The notes: a model not told the origin generated them from the letters alone. A stretch of 64,000 nucleotides of DNA from Flavobacterium aquatile LMG 4008 = ATCC 11947 (GCF_000757385.1 NZ_JRHH01000004.1:389527-453526), one strand, 5' to 3'. Numbered from the stretch's first letter, positions 7,946 to 17,107 are shown. A program made the numbers and translations.

Positions 7946-9673
7946 CTACTTTTTATCCAACATCAATTCTTTAATGTATTTCACTGGTGCGCTTCCGTAA
8001 CTCAGGAACGTTTCATGGAATTTCTTTAAATCGAATTGATCGCCGTCTTTCTTTTTAAGTGTTTCTCTAAATTCGTAAATCTCTGTATAACCTGTAAAAT
8101 AGGAACACAATTGCACCTGAGATAACGTAGCTCGTTTCCATTTGCCATCGGCTTCGGCTTGTTGTTGAAAGGCTTCATTGGTTAGCAAACTAATCGCTTC
8201 CTCTTTAGACATATCTTTGGTGTGAACACTATAATCCAAAATTGTATTGCAAGTCGTTCTTAAATTCCATTTGTAATACATCAACCACATTTCGTCTGAA
8301 TTCTTGTAACCACTTTCTAGCATCATTCGTTCGGTGTAAACCGCCCAACCTTCGACCATTGCGCCATTTCCTAAAATAGATTTGATAATACTTGGCGATT
8401 GATTGCTGTAAACCAACTGCGTGTAATGTCCAGGAACTGCTTCGTGAATGTTTAAAATCTGCAAAATATAATCGTTGTATTCTCTCAAATAACTTTCAGA
8501 ACGTTCGGCATCCCAACCCGACATACTTCCTACATTGTAATACGTATTGGCATTTTTGTCATAAGGTCCAGGCGAAGAAATAGACGCACCAGCAACACCA
8601 GCCATATAATCGGGTTCTTTGCGCACAACTAATGGTTTTGATGGATCTATATAAAGCAAGTTTTTCGCTTTTACATAAGCCGTTAGTTCGGGAATTTGCT
8701 TTTCTATTTCCGATTGGAATTTATCTGGCGAGGTATGTTGTAACGAGATTTTATCAATAACTTGTCGGATAACTTGTAATTTATCAGTTGGTTTTGGAGC
8801 CGAACCCATGTATTTTGACCACAATTTATCGGCTAAAACAAACATTTTTTCATGCAATTCTTTCTTATGATTGATGGCTTTTTGATAAATTTCATCGGCA
8901 GAATAACTCGACTGAATGTCGAAATCAAATTTCTTTGCATACAATTCTTTTCCTAATCGAAATGATTTTGGTGTTTTGTTTTCTAATTTTTGCAACCAAT
9001 CAGCATAACTTTTAATTGCTGCAACCGATTTTTGTGCTTTACTTAAAATAGCCGTTTTCTCCGATTCCGATAATTTACTTTTGTCTAAGGAGGCTTTTAA
9101 ATCGGATTCAAATACTGAAATACCACCTAAATTTTGATCTATTGCTAATTGCGTATGCTCAATTGTTGGATTTTTAATATTCGCTTTTGCAGCTTCATAA
9201 TACGCCGGAATGTTATCCATTTTAGTACCAAAATTCTTTAATCTGGTTTCTAAAGTGTCGTAACTTCCGTTTAATATTTCAGCGAAAGCACCGCAAACAT
9301 TATATTCAGAAGGATTCCAAGTATCTGATTTTAATTCGTTTATTGAAAAAACTGTTCCTTCTGCATAATTCTTAATCATGTAGAAATCCGTTTTATTATT
9401 ATCCGATAAATTATCTATCGAATAGGTTTCCAACGAATCTAAATTAGCTTGAACAAAATCTACTAATTTCTTAGAATACTCGGCATTTGGAACAACCAAA
9501 ACGCTATCGTATTTATGAAATCCTACATTGGAAGCCCAACCCGGATTCAGTTTCCACAAATTGTCAACAAAATTCTTCTTGTAACTTTCAAAATCAGCAT
9601 CGGTTTTAACACGTTCTTCTTTCTTGCAAGAAGCAAATAAAACTACAAGACTTAAAGCAATTATTTTTTTCAT
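7946..9673 (-). CDS. DUF885 family lipoprotein, putative zinc metallopeptidase
   Basis: The 575-residue protein begins with a lipoprotein signal ending LFASC (Cys16), so it is probably anchored in the outer or inner membrane facing the periplasm. The rest matches DUF885, mostly helical proteins with an M3/M32-like arrangement. The metal motif HEAVPGH (HExxxGH) is near residue 410, followed by the helper segment VEGWAVYTERMM, whose Glu is a likely third ligand. The substrate is unknown; members have been linked to peptide hydrolysis. It appears to be a single-gene unit. Confidence 0.88.
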   Translation of the reverse strand: MKKIIALSLVVLFASCKKEERVKTDADFESYKKNFVDNLWKLNPGWASNVGFHKYDSVLVVPNAEYSKKLVDFVQANLDSLETYSIDNLSDNNKTDFYMIKNYAEGTVFSINELKSDTWNPSEYNVCGAFAEILNGSYDTLETRLKNFGTKMDNIPAYYEAAKANIKNPTIEHTQLAIDQNLGGISVFESDLKASLDKSKLSESEKTAILSKAQKSVAAIKSYADWLQKLENKTPKSFRLGKELYAKKFDFDIQSSYSADEIYQKAINHKKELHEKMFVLADKLWSKYMGSAPKPTDKLQVIRQVIDKISLQHTSPDKFQSEIEKQIPELTAYVKAKNLLYIDPSKPLVVRKEPDYMAGVAGASISSPGPYDKNANTYYNVGSMSGWDAERSESYLREYNDYILQILNIHEAVPGHYTQLVYSNQSPSIIKSILGNGAMVEGWAVYTERMMLESGYKNSDEMWLMYYKWNLRTTCNTILDYSVHTKDMSKEEAISLLTNEAFQQQAEADGKWKRATLSQVQLCSYFTGYTEIYEFRETLKKKDGDQFDLKKFHETFLSYGSAPVKYIKELMLDKK

Positions 9674-9705
9674 GGAAATTGATTTATAAATTAGTAACCT
9701 TGATA

Positions 9706-10107
9706 TTAACTTTGTTTTTCATCGATTTTAATCATTACACTTCCACTAATAATATCGTGAATAGTTCTGCTTTTTGGATTTAAAAAAACTGATATAAATG
9801 AAAACCAACCAAGTATAATTTTGAGAAAATACCTAATTATAGCTTGAAAGATTGAAATACGTTCATTTTCATTAGATTGTTTTCGTACTCTAATACCCAT
9901 TTTATGATTTCCAAAAGTAGCGCCATAAGCAGTACATACTGGTTCATACATAAGCAAAGAGAAGAATAAAGTTATCCTTACCCAATTGGGAACATTTTCA
10001 AATGAATTAAGTAAGTCAGAAAAAAACATCATACATACTATGACAATAATTGAATCAATTAATGTTGATTTAATTCTGTCTAAAATTGAAGGATAATTTT
10101 CGTTCAT
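9706..10107 (-). CDS. RDD family membrane protein
   Basis: A 133-residue protein with the RDD pattern: an N-terminal basic/Asp helix (DRIKSTLIDSIIVIVCM), a second hydrophobic segment (RITLFFSLLMYEP), the GATFGNHKMGIRVR turn and a final helix ending SRTIHDIISGSVMIK. RDD proteins are small multi-pass membrane proteins; some act in Na+/H+ exchange, many are unassigned. It ends 32 bases upstream of the DUF885 gene on the same strand and is followed 5' by two small genes, possibly one transcript. Confidence 0.8.
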   Translation of the reverse strand: MNENYPSILDRIKSTLIDSIIVIVCMMFFSDLLNSFENVPNWVRITLFFSLLMYEPVCTAYGATFGNHKMGIRVRKQSNENERISIFQAIIRYFLKIILGWFSFISVFLNPKSRTIHDIISGSVMIKIDEKQS

Positions 10108-10116
10108 AACTGCTTT

Positions 10117-10350
10117 TTAATTCAAAGGTAATTTCAACAAATCAATTTTCAACTGCAAATGATTGGACAAAATTTGAAACGGACTCAATTCTTGCAGTTC
10201 TTTATCCGATGTAGCAAAATCGATTAGATCATTCACCTTTTCAGTAACTTCCGAAAGTTTCAACGCTGCTTCAACCACTTTTTTCTGTGCAATTAAATCA
10301 ATTACTTCTTGGTATTTAATCTTCAATTCTCCTATTGCAGTTGCATCCAT
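10117..10350 (-). CDS. Small helical hypothetical protein (77 aa)
   Basis: The 77 residues are rich in Leu, Lys, Glu and Ile and predict as two or three amphipathic helices (IKYQEVIDLIAQKKVVEAAL, LSEVTEKVNDLIDFA). No signal peptide, membrane helix or known motif is visible. It lies 9 bases upstream of the RDD gene and 17 bases after the next small gene, consistent with cotranscription. I do not recognise the family. Confidence 0.65.
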   Translation of the reverse strand: MDATAIGELKIKYQEVIDLIAQKKVVEAALKLSEVTEKVNDLIDFATSDKELQELSPFQILSNHLQLKIDLLKLPLN

Positions 10351-10367
10351 CTCGATTTACTTTTACT

Positions 10368-10592
10368 TTACTTCGCCTCTTTTCTACCTCTTTGAATTTC
10401 TTCAAATGTACTGCATTTTACGATTTCTTCTTCGTCAAAAATCTGCATTGGTAAATGTATGAAATCTACTTCAGATAAATCTTCTTTCAGATAAAATGCA
10501 ATATCTTCTAGATTATAAAACCACTCTTTATCATATTTTACTTTATGAATGGTGGCGTCTTCCAATAATAATTTTTCAATTAAAGGTTTCAT
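10368..10592 (-). CDS. Small acidic hypothetical protein (74 aa)
   Basis: A 74-residue cytosolic protein with many Asp/Glu residues and a conserved-looking core YNLEDIAFYLKEDLSEVDFI, which resembles a small helical interaction domain. No catalytic motif is seen. It would be the first gene of the minus-strand set 10592 to 9706. The family is unknown to me. Confidence 0.6.
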   Translation of the reverse strand: MKPLIEKLLLEDATIHKVKYDKEWFYNLEDIAFYLKEDLSEVDFIHLPMQIFDEEEIVKCSTFEEIQRGRKEAK

Positions 10593-10719
10593 TATGATGC
10601 ATTAGTAATTATACTTTTCTCGAATATAAAACGGTTCTCGATAAATTTTTTGTTCCGTTGCTCTCCACAAAAAACACTCGAACTTACGAACTCTCGATTT
10701 AGGTTATTTTTTTTAGCCA

Positions 10720-10812
10720 CTGATTCAAAGATTAAAAAGATTCTTCCTTTGTGTTGCTTTGTGTCTCTTTGCGTTTCTTTGTGTAATTTTTTTTTGCGCT
10801 TTGTGGTTAAAT
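10720..10812. repeat. Dispersed 'ctttgtg' intergenic repeat
   Basis: The spacer downstream of the E1 gene holds GATTCAAAGATTAAAAAG followed by four CTTTGTG/CTTTGCG words and TTTGTGGTTAAATAG. The same TTTGTGGTTAAA ending recurs at 12990-13000, 13116-13126, 13215-13225 and 13308-13316, so it belongs to the repeat family of the adjacent island. Confidence 0.55.
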
Positions 10813-10820
10813 AGTAGAAT

Positions 10821-12797
10821 CTAATACGCCAACAACTCCTTCAATACTTCTTCAAATCTAACTTTAGGCAAATATTGATCTTCCAACGATTTCACAAACG
10901 GAATCGGACTTTCCAAACTTCCAACACGTTTTACTGGTGCGTCAAGGTATTGGAACGCATTCTCCATAATAAACGATGAGATGTCACTAGAAACTCCACC
11001 AAAAATAGTATCTTCTTGCAAAATAATACATCTTCCTGTTTTCTTAACCGATGCCAAAATCGCTTCGGTATCCATTGGAACTAATGTTCTTAAATCGATT
11101 AAATCGGCTTTTATTTCTGGATTTTTATTCAAAGTTTCTAAAGCCCAATGTACACCAGCTCCAAACGAAATTACAGTAACATCATTTCCTTCTTTAATCA
11201 ACGACGCTTTTCCAAACGGAATGGTGTAATAATCTTTAGGCACATCTTGATAAACCGAACGATACAATTGTTTGTGCTCAAAGAACATCACCGGATTTGG
11301 ATCGTTAATCGCAGTATTCAAAAGTCCTTTTACATCATAAGGAAACGCTGGATAAACTACCTTCAAACCTGGTGTTTTGGTAAACCAAGCTTCATTAGTT
11401 TGCGAGTGAAATGGTCCAGCTTGTGTACCACCACCGCAAGGCATTCTTACTACTACGTCGGCTTTTTCGTTCCAACGGTAATGTTGTTTAGCCAATAAAT
11501 TCACAATTGGGTTGAATCCTGTAGAAACGAAATCGGCAAACTGCATTTCTACAATCGCTTTGTGTCCGTTAATCGATAATCCCATTCCGGCAGAAACTAC
11601 GGCGCTTTCGCAAATGGGTGTATTTCTAACACGTTCTTTTCCGAACTGTGCTACAAAACCTTCTGTAATTTTGAACGCACCACCATATTCGGCAATGTCT
11701 TGTCCCATAATTACCAAATTATCGTGACGTTCCATCGACTGACGCAACGCATGAGAAATAGCATCCACCACACGAATATTTTCTACTTCGCTTGAAGGGT
11801 TAACTTCCTCAAATTGATACGGTTTGTACACATCATTTAATTCTTCGCTTAAATCAGCAATAATATCTGGTTCGGCTTGTGTAATTGCCCAATGTTCGTC
11901 TATTTCTGCTTTTATTTTGGCTTTAAATTCGGTGTCCAATTCTTCCGAAAGTACGCCAACAGCTACCAAATAATCTTTATAATTCGCAATCGGATCTTTA
12001 ATTGCCCACATATCCATCAACTCTTGCGGAACGTATTTGGTGCCACTCGCCTCTTCGTGACCGCGCATTCTAAAGGTTTTAAATTCCAATAAAACAGGTC
12101 TCGGATTTACGGCTAACGAAGCTTTCAATTCGGCTATTTTGGTATAAACGTCTAAGATGTTATTTCCGTCGATGATGTGGCTTTCCATTCCGTAACCTGC
12201 GCCTTTATCGGCAAGGTTTTCACAACGGTATTGCTCGTTGGTTGGCGTTGATAATCCGTAACCGTTGTTTTCGATAACGAATAAAACAGGTAAATCCCAA
12301 ACAGCAGCAATGTTCAACGCTTCGTGAAAATCACCTTCAGACGTTGCGCCTTCACCAGTAAAAACGGCGGTTACTTTACCGTTTTGTTTTAGTTTGTTTG
12401 CCAATGCAATTCCGTCGGCAACACCTAATTGCGGACCAAGATGCGAGATCATTCCGATGATGTGGAACTCTTGCGTACCAAAGTGAAAACTTCTGTCGCG
12501 ACCTTTTGTGAATCCGGTTTTTTTACCTTGCCATTGCGAGAACAAACGGTGCAACGGAATGTCACGACCGGTGAAAACACCCAAGTTTCTATGCATTGGT
12601 AAAATGTATTCGTCTTGGTCTAAAGCGGCAGTGATTCCCACAGAAATGGCTTCTTGACCAATTCCAGAAAACCATTTGGATACTTTTCCTTGACGCAGAA
12701 GAATAAGCATTTTCTCTTCTATAAGTCTTGGTTTTAGTAGTCTTTTATATAAATCTAATAATTGGATATTGGATAATTCTTTTCTATCGAAGTTCAT
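10821..12797 (-). CDS. Fused E1 alpha-beta of a 2-oxoacid dehydrogenase complex
   Basis: The 658-residue protein joins both E1 subunits. Residues 1 to about 325 are E1-alpha, with the thiamine-diphosphate motif [15 protein letters not shown] starting near 147 and ending [10 protein letters not shown]. Residues from about 335 are E1-beta ([39 protein letters not shown]). The complex decarboxylates branched-chain 2-oxoacids or pyruvate and passes the acyl group to lipoyl-E2 in the cytosol. Separate subunits are the rule in many bacteria; the fusion is common in flavobacteria. No E2 or E3 gene is adjacent. The CAT at 12795-12797 is the start and a TATTTTTG element lies 20 bases upstream. Confidence 0.9.
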   Translation of the reverse strand: MNFDRKELSNIQLLDLYKRLLKPRLIEEKMLILLRQGKVSKWFSGIGQEAISVGITAALDQDEYILPMHRNLGVFTGRDIPLHRLFSQWQGKKTGFTKGRDRSFHFGTQEFHIIGMISHLGPQLGVADGIALANKLKQNGKVTAVFTGEGATSEGDFHEALNIAAVWDLPVLFVIENNGYGLSTPTNEQYRCENLADKGAGYGMESHIIDGNNILDVYTKIAELKASLAVNPRPVLLEFKTFRMRGHEEASGTKYVPQELMDMWAIKDPIANYKDYLVAVGVLSEELDTEFKAKIKAEIDEHWAITQAEPDIIADLSEELNDVYKPYQFEEVNPSSEVENIRVVDAISHALRQSMERHDNLVIMGQDIAEYGGAFKITEGFVAQFGKERVRNTPICESAVVSAGMGLSINGHKAIVEMQFADFVSTGFNPIVNLLAKQHYRWNEKADVVVRMPCGGGTQAGPFHSQTNEAWFTKTPGLKVVYPAFPYDVKGLLNTAINDPNPVMFFEHKQLYRSVYQDVPKDYYTIPFGKASLIKEGNDVTVISFGAGVHWALETLNKNPEIKADLIDLRTLVPMDTEAILASVKKTGRCIILQEDTIFGGVSSDISSFIMENAFQYLDAPVKRVGSLESPIPFVKSLEDQYLPKVRFEEVLKELLAY

Positions 12798-12817
12798 TGC
12801 GTGTATTTTAAGCCTTG

Positions 12818-12825
12818 CAAAAATA
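12818..12825 (-). promoter_or_regulatory. -7 promoter element for the E1 fusion gene
   Basis: TATTTTTG on the minus strand, matching TAnnTTTG, 20 bases before the start codon. Confidence 0.6.
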
Positions 12826-12904
12826 TAAAAAAGAGCATGGTTTCTCCTATTATTTTTGCGGAATTCTTTATGAATTTATTTGTTTTCCGTGAATTGTATA
12901 AAAT

Positions 12905-13318
12905 GGGATGCGGATGGCACGGTTTAGTTTGGGACGCGGATGAAACGGATGCTAAGCAGCGCGGATTGAAGCGGATTTTTTTATGTGCTTTGTGGTTAAA
13001 TGTTGGGACGCGGATGGCACGGTTTAGTTTGGGACGCGGATGGCACGGTTTTTTCTGGGACGCGGATGAAACGGATGCTAAGCAGCGCGGATTGAAGCGG
13101 ATTATTTTATGTGCTTTGTGGTTAAATGTTGGGACGCGGATGGCACGGTTTAGTTTGGGACGCGGATGAAACGGATGCTAAGCAGCGCGGATTGAAGCGG
13201 TTTTTTTATGTGCTTTGTGGTTAAATTTTGGGACGCAGATTAAACGGATTAAACGGATTTAGCGCTGATTTTTTTCTTTGTGTGCTTTGTGCATTCTTTG
13301 TGCACTTTGTGGTTAAAA
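12905..13318 (+). repeat. Complex tandem array of GGACGCGGAT units
   Basis: Three near-identical blocks of about 100-125 bases start at 12905, 13004 and 13130. Each holds GGGACGCGGATGGCACGG, GACGCGGATGAAACGGATGC, a GCAGCGCGGATTGAAGCGG stretch and TGTGCTTTGTGGTTAAA. A fourth, degenerate block (13229-13316) reads ggacgcagattaaacgg and ends in the same 'ttgtggttaaa'. The second block has an extra 26-base insertion of its own first unit. The apparent ORF across it is only translated repeat. The same GACGCGGAT family recurs at 17706, 18910 and 19929. Confidence 0.85.
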
Positions 13319-13400
13319 ACGACAACTTTGTTATTTATAAGATAAACGCTGTAAAGCCTTGTATTTAGTGCTATTTTACTCTAAAAACCCATAAATTGCG

Positions 13401-13456
13401 TGAACGGTTTTGACTGGTCTTGACTGGTTTTGACTGGTTTTGACCGGTCTTGACTT
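13401..13456 (+). repeat. 10-bp tandem repeat (TGACTGGTTT)
   Basis: Five to six copies in exact 10-base register: TGAACGGTTT, TGACTGGTCT, TGACTGGTTT twice, TGACCGGTCT and TGACTTGTTT. The period is close to one DNA turn. Confidence 0.85.
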
Positions 13457-13489
13457 GTTTGACCGTTTTTTTAGGGGTTTTGTTACTAT

Positions 13490-13555
13490 CTTGTTCGTAT
13501 GTTGTTCTACTGCGCTTCGCTAAAAGGGCACTTTTGTCGAACAACTGTAGAACAA
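13490..13555. repeat. Imperfect inverted repeat
   Basis: Arms of 20 bases at 13490-13509 and 13536-13555 match in 15 of 20 positions (inner GTCGAACAAC, outer GTAGAACAA words) and enclose TGCGCTTCGCTAAAAGGGCA. An 82-codon frame starting at 13499 crosses it but shows no protein-like features. Confidence 0.5.
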
Positions 13556-13692
13556 AGGCAAACTAAAACCCAAAAATCACTACAAAAAAACCTTCTTACT
13601 AATCATACCCAAACTAAGTACTGCTTTTACATACACTACACACACTATGTACGCTTTATCTATGCTTTATCCATGCCTTTGCTACTACGAAT

Positions 13693-13929
13693 TAATGTTG
13701 CCTTACAACAAACATTTTTAATAACCTTTTTGACAACCGTAAACTAACCATACCCGACTCATGTGTGACGTATGTACGACGTATGTACGACGTATGTACG
13801 ACGTATGTATGACGTATGTATGACGTATGTATGACGTAAGTACGGAGTAAGTATTTTAAAAAATGCCAAATAATGCAATTGCCTTACAACAAACTTTTTT
13901 AATAACCTTACGGAAAACCGTAAACGAAC
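13693..13929 (+). repeat. Direct repeat pair flanking an 11-bp tandem array
   Basis: A segment of about 57 bases, containing TTGCCTTACAACAAAC, TTTTAATAACCTT and AACCGTAAAC, occurs at 13693-13748 and again at 13871-13929 with only a handful of differences. The second copy contains the perfect hairpin TTACGG-AAAA-CCGTAA (13908-13923). Between the two copies lies the 11-bp array. No gene is visible from 13319 to 14203. Confidence 0.75.
13768..13852 (+). repeat. 11-bp tandem array (ACGTATGTACG)
   Basis: Seven and a half units in register: ACGTATGTACG three times, ACGTATGTATG three times, ACGTAAGTACG, then a decayed end. Each unit is itself nearly palindromic (CGTATGTACG). No spacers, so it is not CRISPR; it resembles iterons. 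Confidence 0.85.
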
Positions 13930-14203
13930 TATGAAAATTTGGTAATAACTTTGTTGAAAATCAGGTAGTTTTACTTGGTTTTTAATAGGAATAATTTTAT
14001 ATGTTTGTGTTGTAGCAAAATTGATTTGCATCACATCACTAGTTTAATTTGTTTAGATATTTGGTAATTTATCGCTGACATCAATAAGTTAGCAGTAATT
14101 TACTCTTCGCAACAAAAGATCAAATAAACAAACCTAGTTAATTAACTGAAAATATATAACTTAAACTAAATTTTTTACTTAAACTTAATAATTTTTAAAA
14201 AAT

Positions 14204-15451
14204 ATGGACAACGAAATAAATAATAATAAAGAACAAAAGCTTCCAAAAAAAGCTAAAGTAAATAATCCAGCTAATTCATCTCCACCGCAACCAAATAATT
14301 CAAAACAAGATACAAATCTACCTCCACCTTCAACAATATCTAAAATAGCAGATCCAATAAAATCAAATGTTCCACCGCCTCCACCTCCGCAAATATTGAA
14401 AACTCAATTTGCTGTTCCTGAACATTTAAGGAATACACAAAGAACAATTTCACAATTGAGGAATTTAGGTATACATTCAGATGAACAATTTGAGTTTGAC
14501 GATTTTGGAAATGTTAGAATAATAAGCGATGTTAATTTTGCCAGAAAGTCTTGGTCATCTTTTGCAAGTCCAAATATTGATAATCAAATGAAATTATTGG
14601 AAGAAATAACTGAGCTGAAGAAAAAACTAACAACAACTACAAAACAGCTAAATGATAAAGAAGAAGATAAACAGAGAGTTATCAAGGATTTAGATCAGCT
14701 AACTTCTGAGCTTCAAGCAAAAGAAAAAATCAATCATATTTTGCCGAGGATAAACGAAGAAGCACAAACAAAAATACTGGAATGTCAAGATTTCGCAAAA
14801 CTTTTTGAAAATGCAAAAAGCTGTGATGCAGTTGTTGTATCCATTGATATAAGACGCTCTACTGAGTTGATGCTAAAAGCTAGAAAGCCAGAATTATTTT
14901 CTAAATTTATTACTGAATTAAGTAGAAAACTTTCAAATATAATAATTTCAAATTATGGAATTTTTGACAAATTTACTGGTGATGGAATCTTAGCTTTCTT
15001 TCCAAAATTTTATAGTGGTGAAGAAGCTATCATTCGAGCTTTAAAAGCAGCCGAAGATTGTCATAAAATTTTTGACGAACATTATCATGATTCTAAAGGT
15101 TGTTTCAATGTTTTTATCAATGATGTCGGATTAGGAATTGGCATAGATTATGGTACAGTAACTTTAGTTAATACAAGCAATGAACTAACAGTAGTAGGAA
15201 TTCCTGTGGTTTATGCATGCCGTATGTCTGGTGCAAATGCCGGAGATACAATTCTTAATCAACCTGCTAAAGAAGAAATTGAAAGGTTAAGAGCTACACA
15301 GGTAAAATTCATAGAAACAACTTTACATATTAAAAACGAAGGAACAGCGGAAGTATATAAAGTAGATGTGAATCCAAGTGTATTTACGGCTGTACAAGAA
15401 CCAAATTGGAAAATTGTAACACAAGAGAATGAAATACAAGAATCAGAATAG
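14204..15451 (+). CDS. Class III nucleotidyl cyclase with Pro-rich and coiled-coil N-terminus
   Basis: The 415-residue protein has a disordered Pro/Asn/Lys-rich N-terminus (1-75, including a PPPPPP run), a coiled coil at about 128-185 and a class III adenylyl/guanylyl cyclase domain from about 205 to 395. The metal-binding aspartates are present in SIDIRRST (about 213-220) and KFTGDGILAFF (about 254-264), and the Lys of KFTGD is kept. The base-recognition/transition-state segment reads VVGIPVVYACRMSG, where canonical cyclases have GDxVNxAxR, so the usual Asp and Asn are replaced while the Arg stays. This points to altered nucleotide specificity, as in pyrimidine cyclases of Pycsar defence, but no Pycsar effector is adjacent. 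No membrane helix. It lies inside a repeat-rich island and is followed by a nuclease-like gene. Confidence 0.85.
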   Translation: MDNEINNNKEQKLPKKAKVNNPANSSPPQPNNSKQDTNLPPPSTISKIADPIKSNVPPPPPPQILKTQFAVPEHLRNTQRTISQLRNLGIHSDEQFEFDDFGNVRIISDVNFARKSWSSFASPNIDNQMKLLEEITELKKKLTTTTKQLNDKEEDKQRVIKDLDQLTSELQAKEKINHILPRINEEAQTKILECQDFAKLFENAKSCDAVVVSIDIRRSTELMLKARKPELFSKFITELSRKLSNIIISNYGIFDKFTGDGILAFFPKFYSGEEAIIRALKAAEDCHKIFDEHYHDSKGCFNVFINDVGLGIGIDYGTVTLVNTSNELTVVGIPVVYACRMSGANAGDTILNQPAKEEIERLRATQVKFIETTLHIKNEGTAEVYKVDVNPSVFTAVQEPNWKIVTQENEIQESE

Positions 15452-15476
15452 CCGTTATTAAAAACTACTTCTAAAA

Positions 15477-15623
15477 GTGGTTTCGAGAAATGGCCAGGTA
15501 TGGGATTTATCAGAAATGGAAAAAGTTTTTAATTTAAAGTTTTTGTTATATTTGTAAATACTTGGTCTTGGTTCATCGCCACTTCATGAAGCCGCAGAAC
15601 GTTTTTTGCCATTTTCGAGCAAC
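15477..15623. repeat. Cassette-like inverted-repeat spacer
   Basis: The cyclase-nuclease spacer (208 bases) has outer arms GTGGTTTCGAGAAATGGC (15477-15494) and GCCATTTTCGAGCAAC (15608-15623), which pair with few mismatches. Inside the right half lies TCGCCACTTCATGAAGCC followed by GCAGAACGTT, close to TCGCCACTGACGCCAAGC followed by GCCGGAACGTT in the spacer at 52448-52474. The two spacers therefore belong to one element family. Confidence 0.6.
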
Positions 15624-15659
15624 AGAAAACCAAAAAGAATAGACAAAAAAATAAAATAG

Positions 15660-17105
15660 ATGGATAAAATAATTACTCGACCTCAAAAGTTTACAGAATT
15701 TTTCGGCTTAAAAATAGAACAGGATGAACTTAATTTTTTAGATATTTATGCACATCAAGATATTGCGCTTTTTTTAGACCCATTTGGAATTTCAGCAATG
15801 GGAACAAAATGGTCTAAAGAATGTGAAAATCAAATTGCAACTTATTTTCAATATTTGCTTGATAGTATCAAAGTTGGAGATAAGCAAACAATAAAAAAAC
15901 TTTTAAGTGCTTTGCACGAAGTAAATGAAGTTGCACTTGGTTACTCTCAAAATGGTTCAACAGGCAGGGGTATTGGTCCAAAACAAGCTAAGGAAATTCA
16001 ATCTGCTTTCGAAACTAGTCAAGCCGCAATTTCAGGAGACATAAAGGATATAGCAGATTGTGCTTTATTAATTCCAGGAATAAACAGAGACAAAATTTCA
16101 GATATAACATCAAATATTTTAAAAAAGCAGTTAATTGAATTTACAAAAGAACAATGTGATTTATATTCAATTCCTACAAAACGCGTTGCGATATCTGCGT
16201 TTGACTTTGAAATTTTAAATTTTAAAAGTTATTTTGACTATTTGCCAATCGTAAACGGAAAACCAAAAATTCTTTTACCAATAACAAGTGTAAGACAAGA
16301 CCCAGAATTAAGTAAAGACAAATATTATAGAAATTTTGTTCTTGAATTTTTAAGAGCAGAACATTCACACGCTGGCGATTCACTTGCTTCAGTTTTAAAA
16401 AATGGAACAATAAAAGTTACAATTGCTGATTTAAAGAAAACATATCCAATGGGAACAGATTTTCTATATGATTTTACAAAAAAGAATCCAAAAATATTAG
16501 AAAAATATAAAGAGGAACTAAGAAGAACTGCACTTAAAGGAGAAAAAGCAAAACTTGAGCCTAAAAGAAGAATATTATCCGCAGATGAAAGAATTGAAAT
16601 TTTAAAAAAAATTGAAACAGGAACAAAAGAAGCAACAAATTTTCATAAAATTACTTTTGATAATTTAATTGAAATTTTTGGAAATCGCCTTTACGATCCA
16701 AAAGGTGAAGTGAAAATTAATGACGGAAGAAAAAGAATTGATATAGTTTTTAATAATAACGAAAAAGGTTTTTTTCATCAACTAAATAATTTAAACAAAA
16801 TTCATTGTCCAAAAATATTTGTTGAGTGTAAAAATTATGGAAAAGAATTAGGAAATCCAGAAATTGACCAATTGCAAACTAGATTTAGTAAACAAAGAGG
16901 AATGTTTGGAATTCTACTTTGCAGAACAATCGAAAATAAAGCAAAAATGATTCAACGATGTAAAGATGTTTTACATGATAGAGAAGGATACATAATTGTA
17001 TTAGAAGATAAAGATATTGAGCAACTATTAAAATTAAAAGAGAAAAATGAAGAAACTAAAATTGACCAATTTATGAATCAAAAATTGGATGAAATAATAA
17101 TGTAA
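15660..17105 (+). CDS. Putative PD-(D/E)XK nuclease, restriction-endonuclease-like
   Basis: The 481-residue protein has no signal peptide or membrane helix. Its C-terminal part (about 335-465) has the order expected for a PD-(D/E)XK domain: RLYDPKGEVKINDGRKRIDIVF (Asp near 360), then KIFVECKNYGKEL with the ExK pair (Glu near 390), then IDQLQTRFSKQRGMFGILLC. The long N-terminal part contains LFLDPFGISAMGTKWSKE (about 37-54) and many Lys-rich helices and is unknown to me. Such solitary nuclease-like proteins often act in defence against phage or foreign DNA. The low-complexity AT-rich codons and cassette-like flanks suggest horizontal gain. A joint function with the cyclase upstream is a hypothesis only. 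Confidence 0.65.
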   Translation: MDKIITRPQKFTEFFGLKIEQDELNFLDIYAHQDIALFLDPFGISAMGTKWSKECENQIATYFQYLLDSIKVGDKQTIKKLLSALHEVNEVALGYSQNGSTGRGIGPKQAKEIQSAFETSQAAISGDIKDIADCALLIPGINRDKISDITSNILKKQLIEFTKEQCDLYSIPTKRVAISAFDFEILNFKSYFDYLPIVNGKPKILLPITSVRQDPELSKDKYYRNFVLEFLRAEHSHAGDSLASVLKNGTIKVTIADLKKTYPMGTDFLYDFTKKNPKILEKYKEELRRTALKGEKAKLEPKRRILSADERIEILKKIETGTKEATNFHKITFDNLIEIFGNRLYDPKGEVKINDGRKRIDIVFNNNEKGFFHQLNNLNKIHCPKIFVECKNYGKELGNPEIDQLQTRFSKQRGMFGILLCRTIENKAKMIQRCKDVLHDREGYIIVLEDKDIEQLLKLKEKNEETKIDQFMNQKLDEIIM

Positions 17106-17107
17106 AA

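Noticed and set aside
12801..13169. 122-codon + frame over the GACGCGGAT array
   Set aside because: It is translated tandem repeat (WHGLVWDADETDAKQRG repeated), the frame exists only because repeat lengths are multiples of three by chance, and no start signal is present.
13499..13747. 82-codon + frame in the iteron-like region
   Set aside because: The sequence crosses an inverted repeat and a direct repeat, has no protein-like pattern and no promoter element.
13768..13852. CRISPR array
   Set aside because: The 11-bp units, like the 21-bp (55054) and 83-bp (18910) units, are contiguous without unique spacers, and no cas genes are present.
13759..14034. 91-codon minus frame ending in repeated YIRHTYVIHTS
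   Set aside because: Its C-terminal third is the translated 11-bp array; no family features.
14204..17105. Firm call of a Pycsar or CBASS defence system
   Set aside because: The cyclase motif is suggestive, but no TIR, TM or other recognised effector is adjacent and the spacer to the nuclease-like gene is long; left as a hypothesis.
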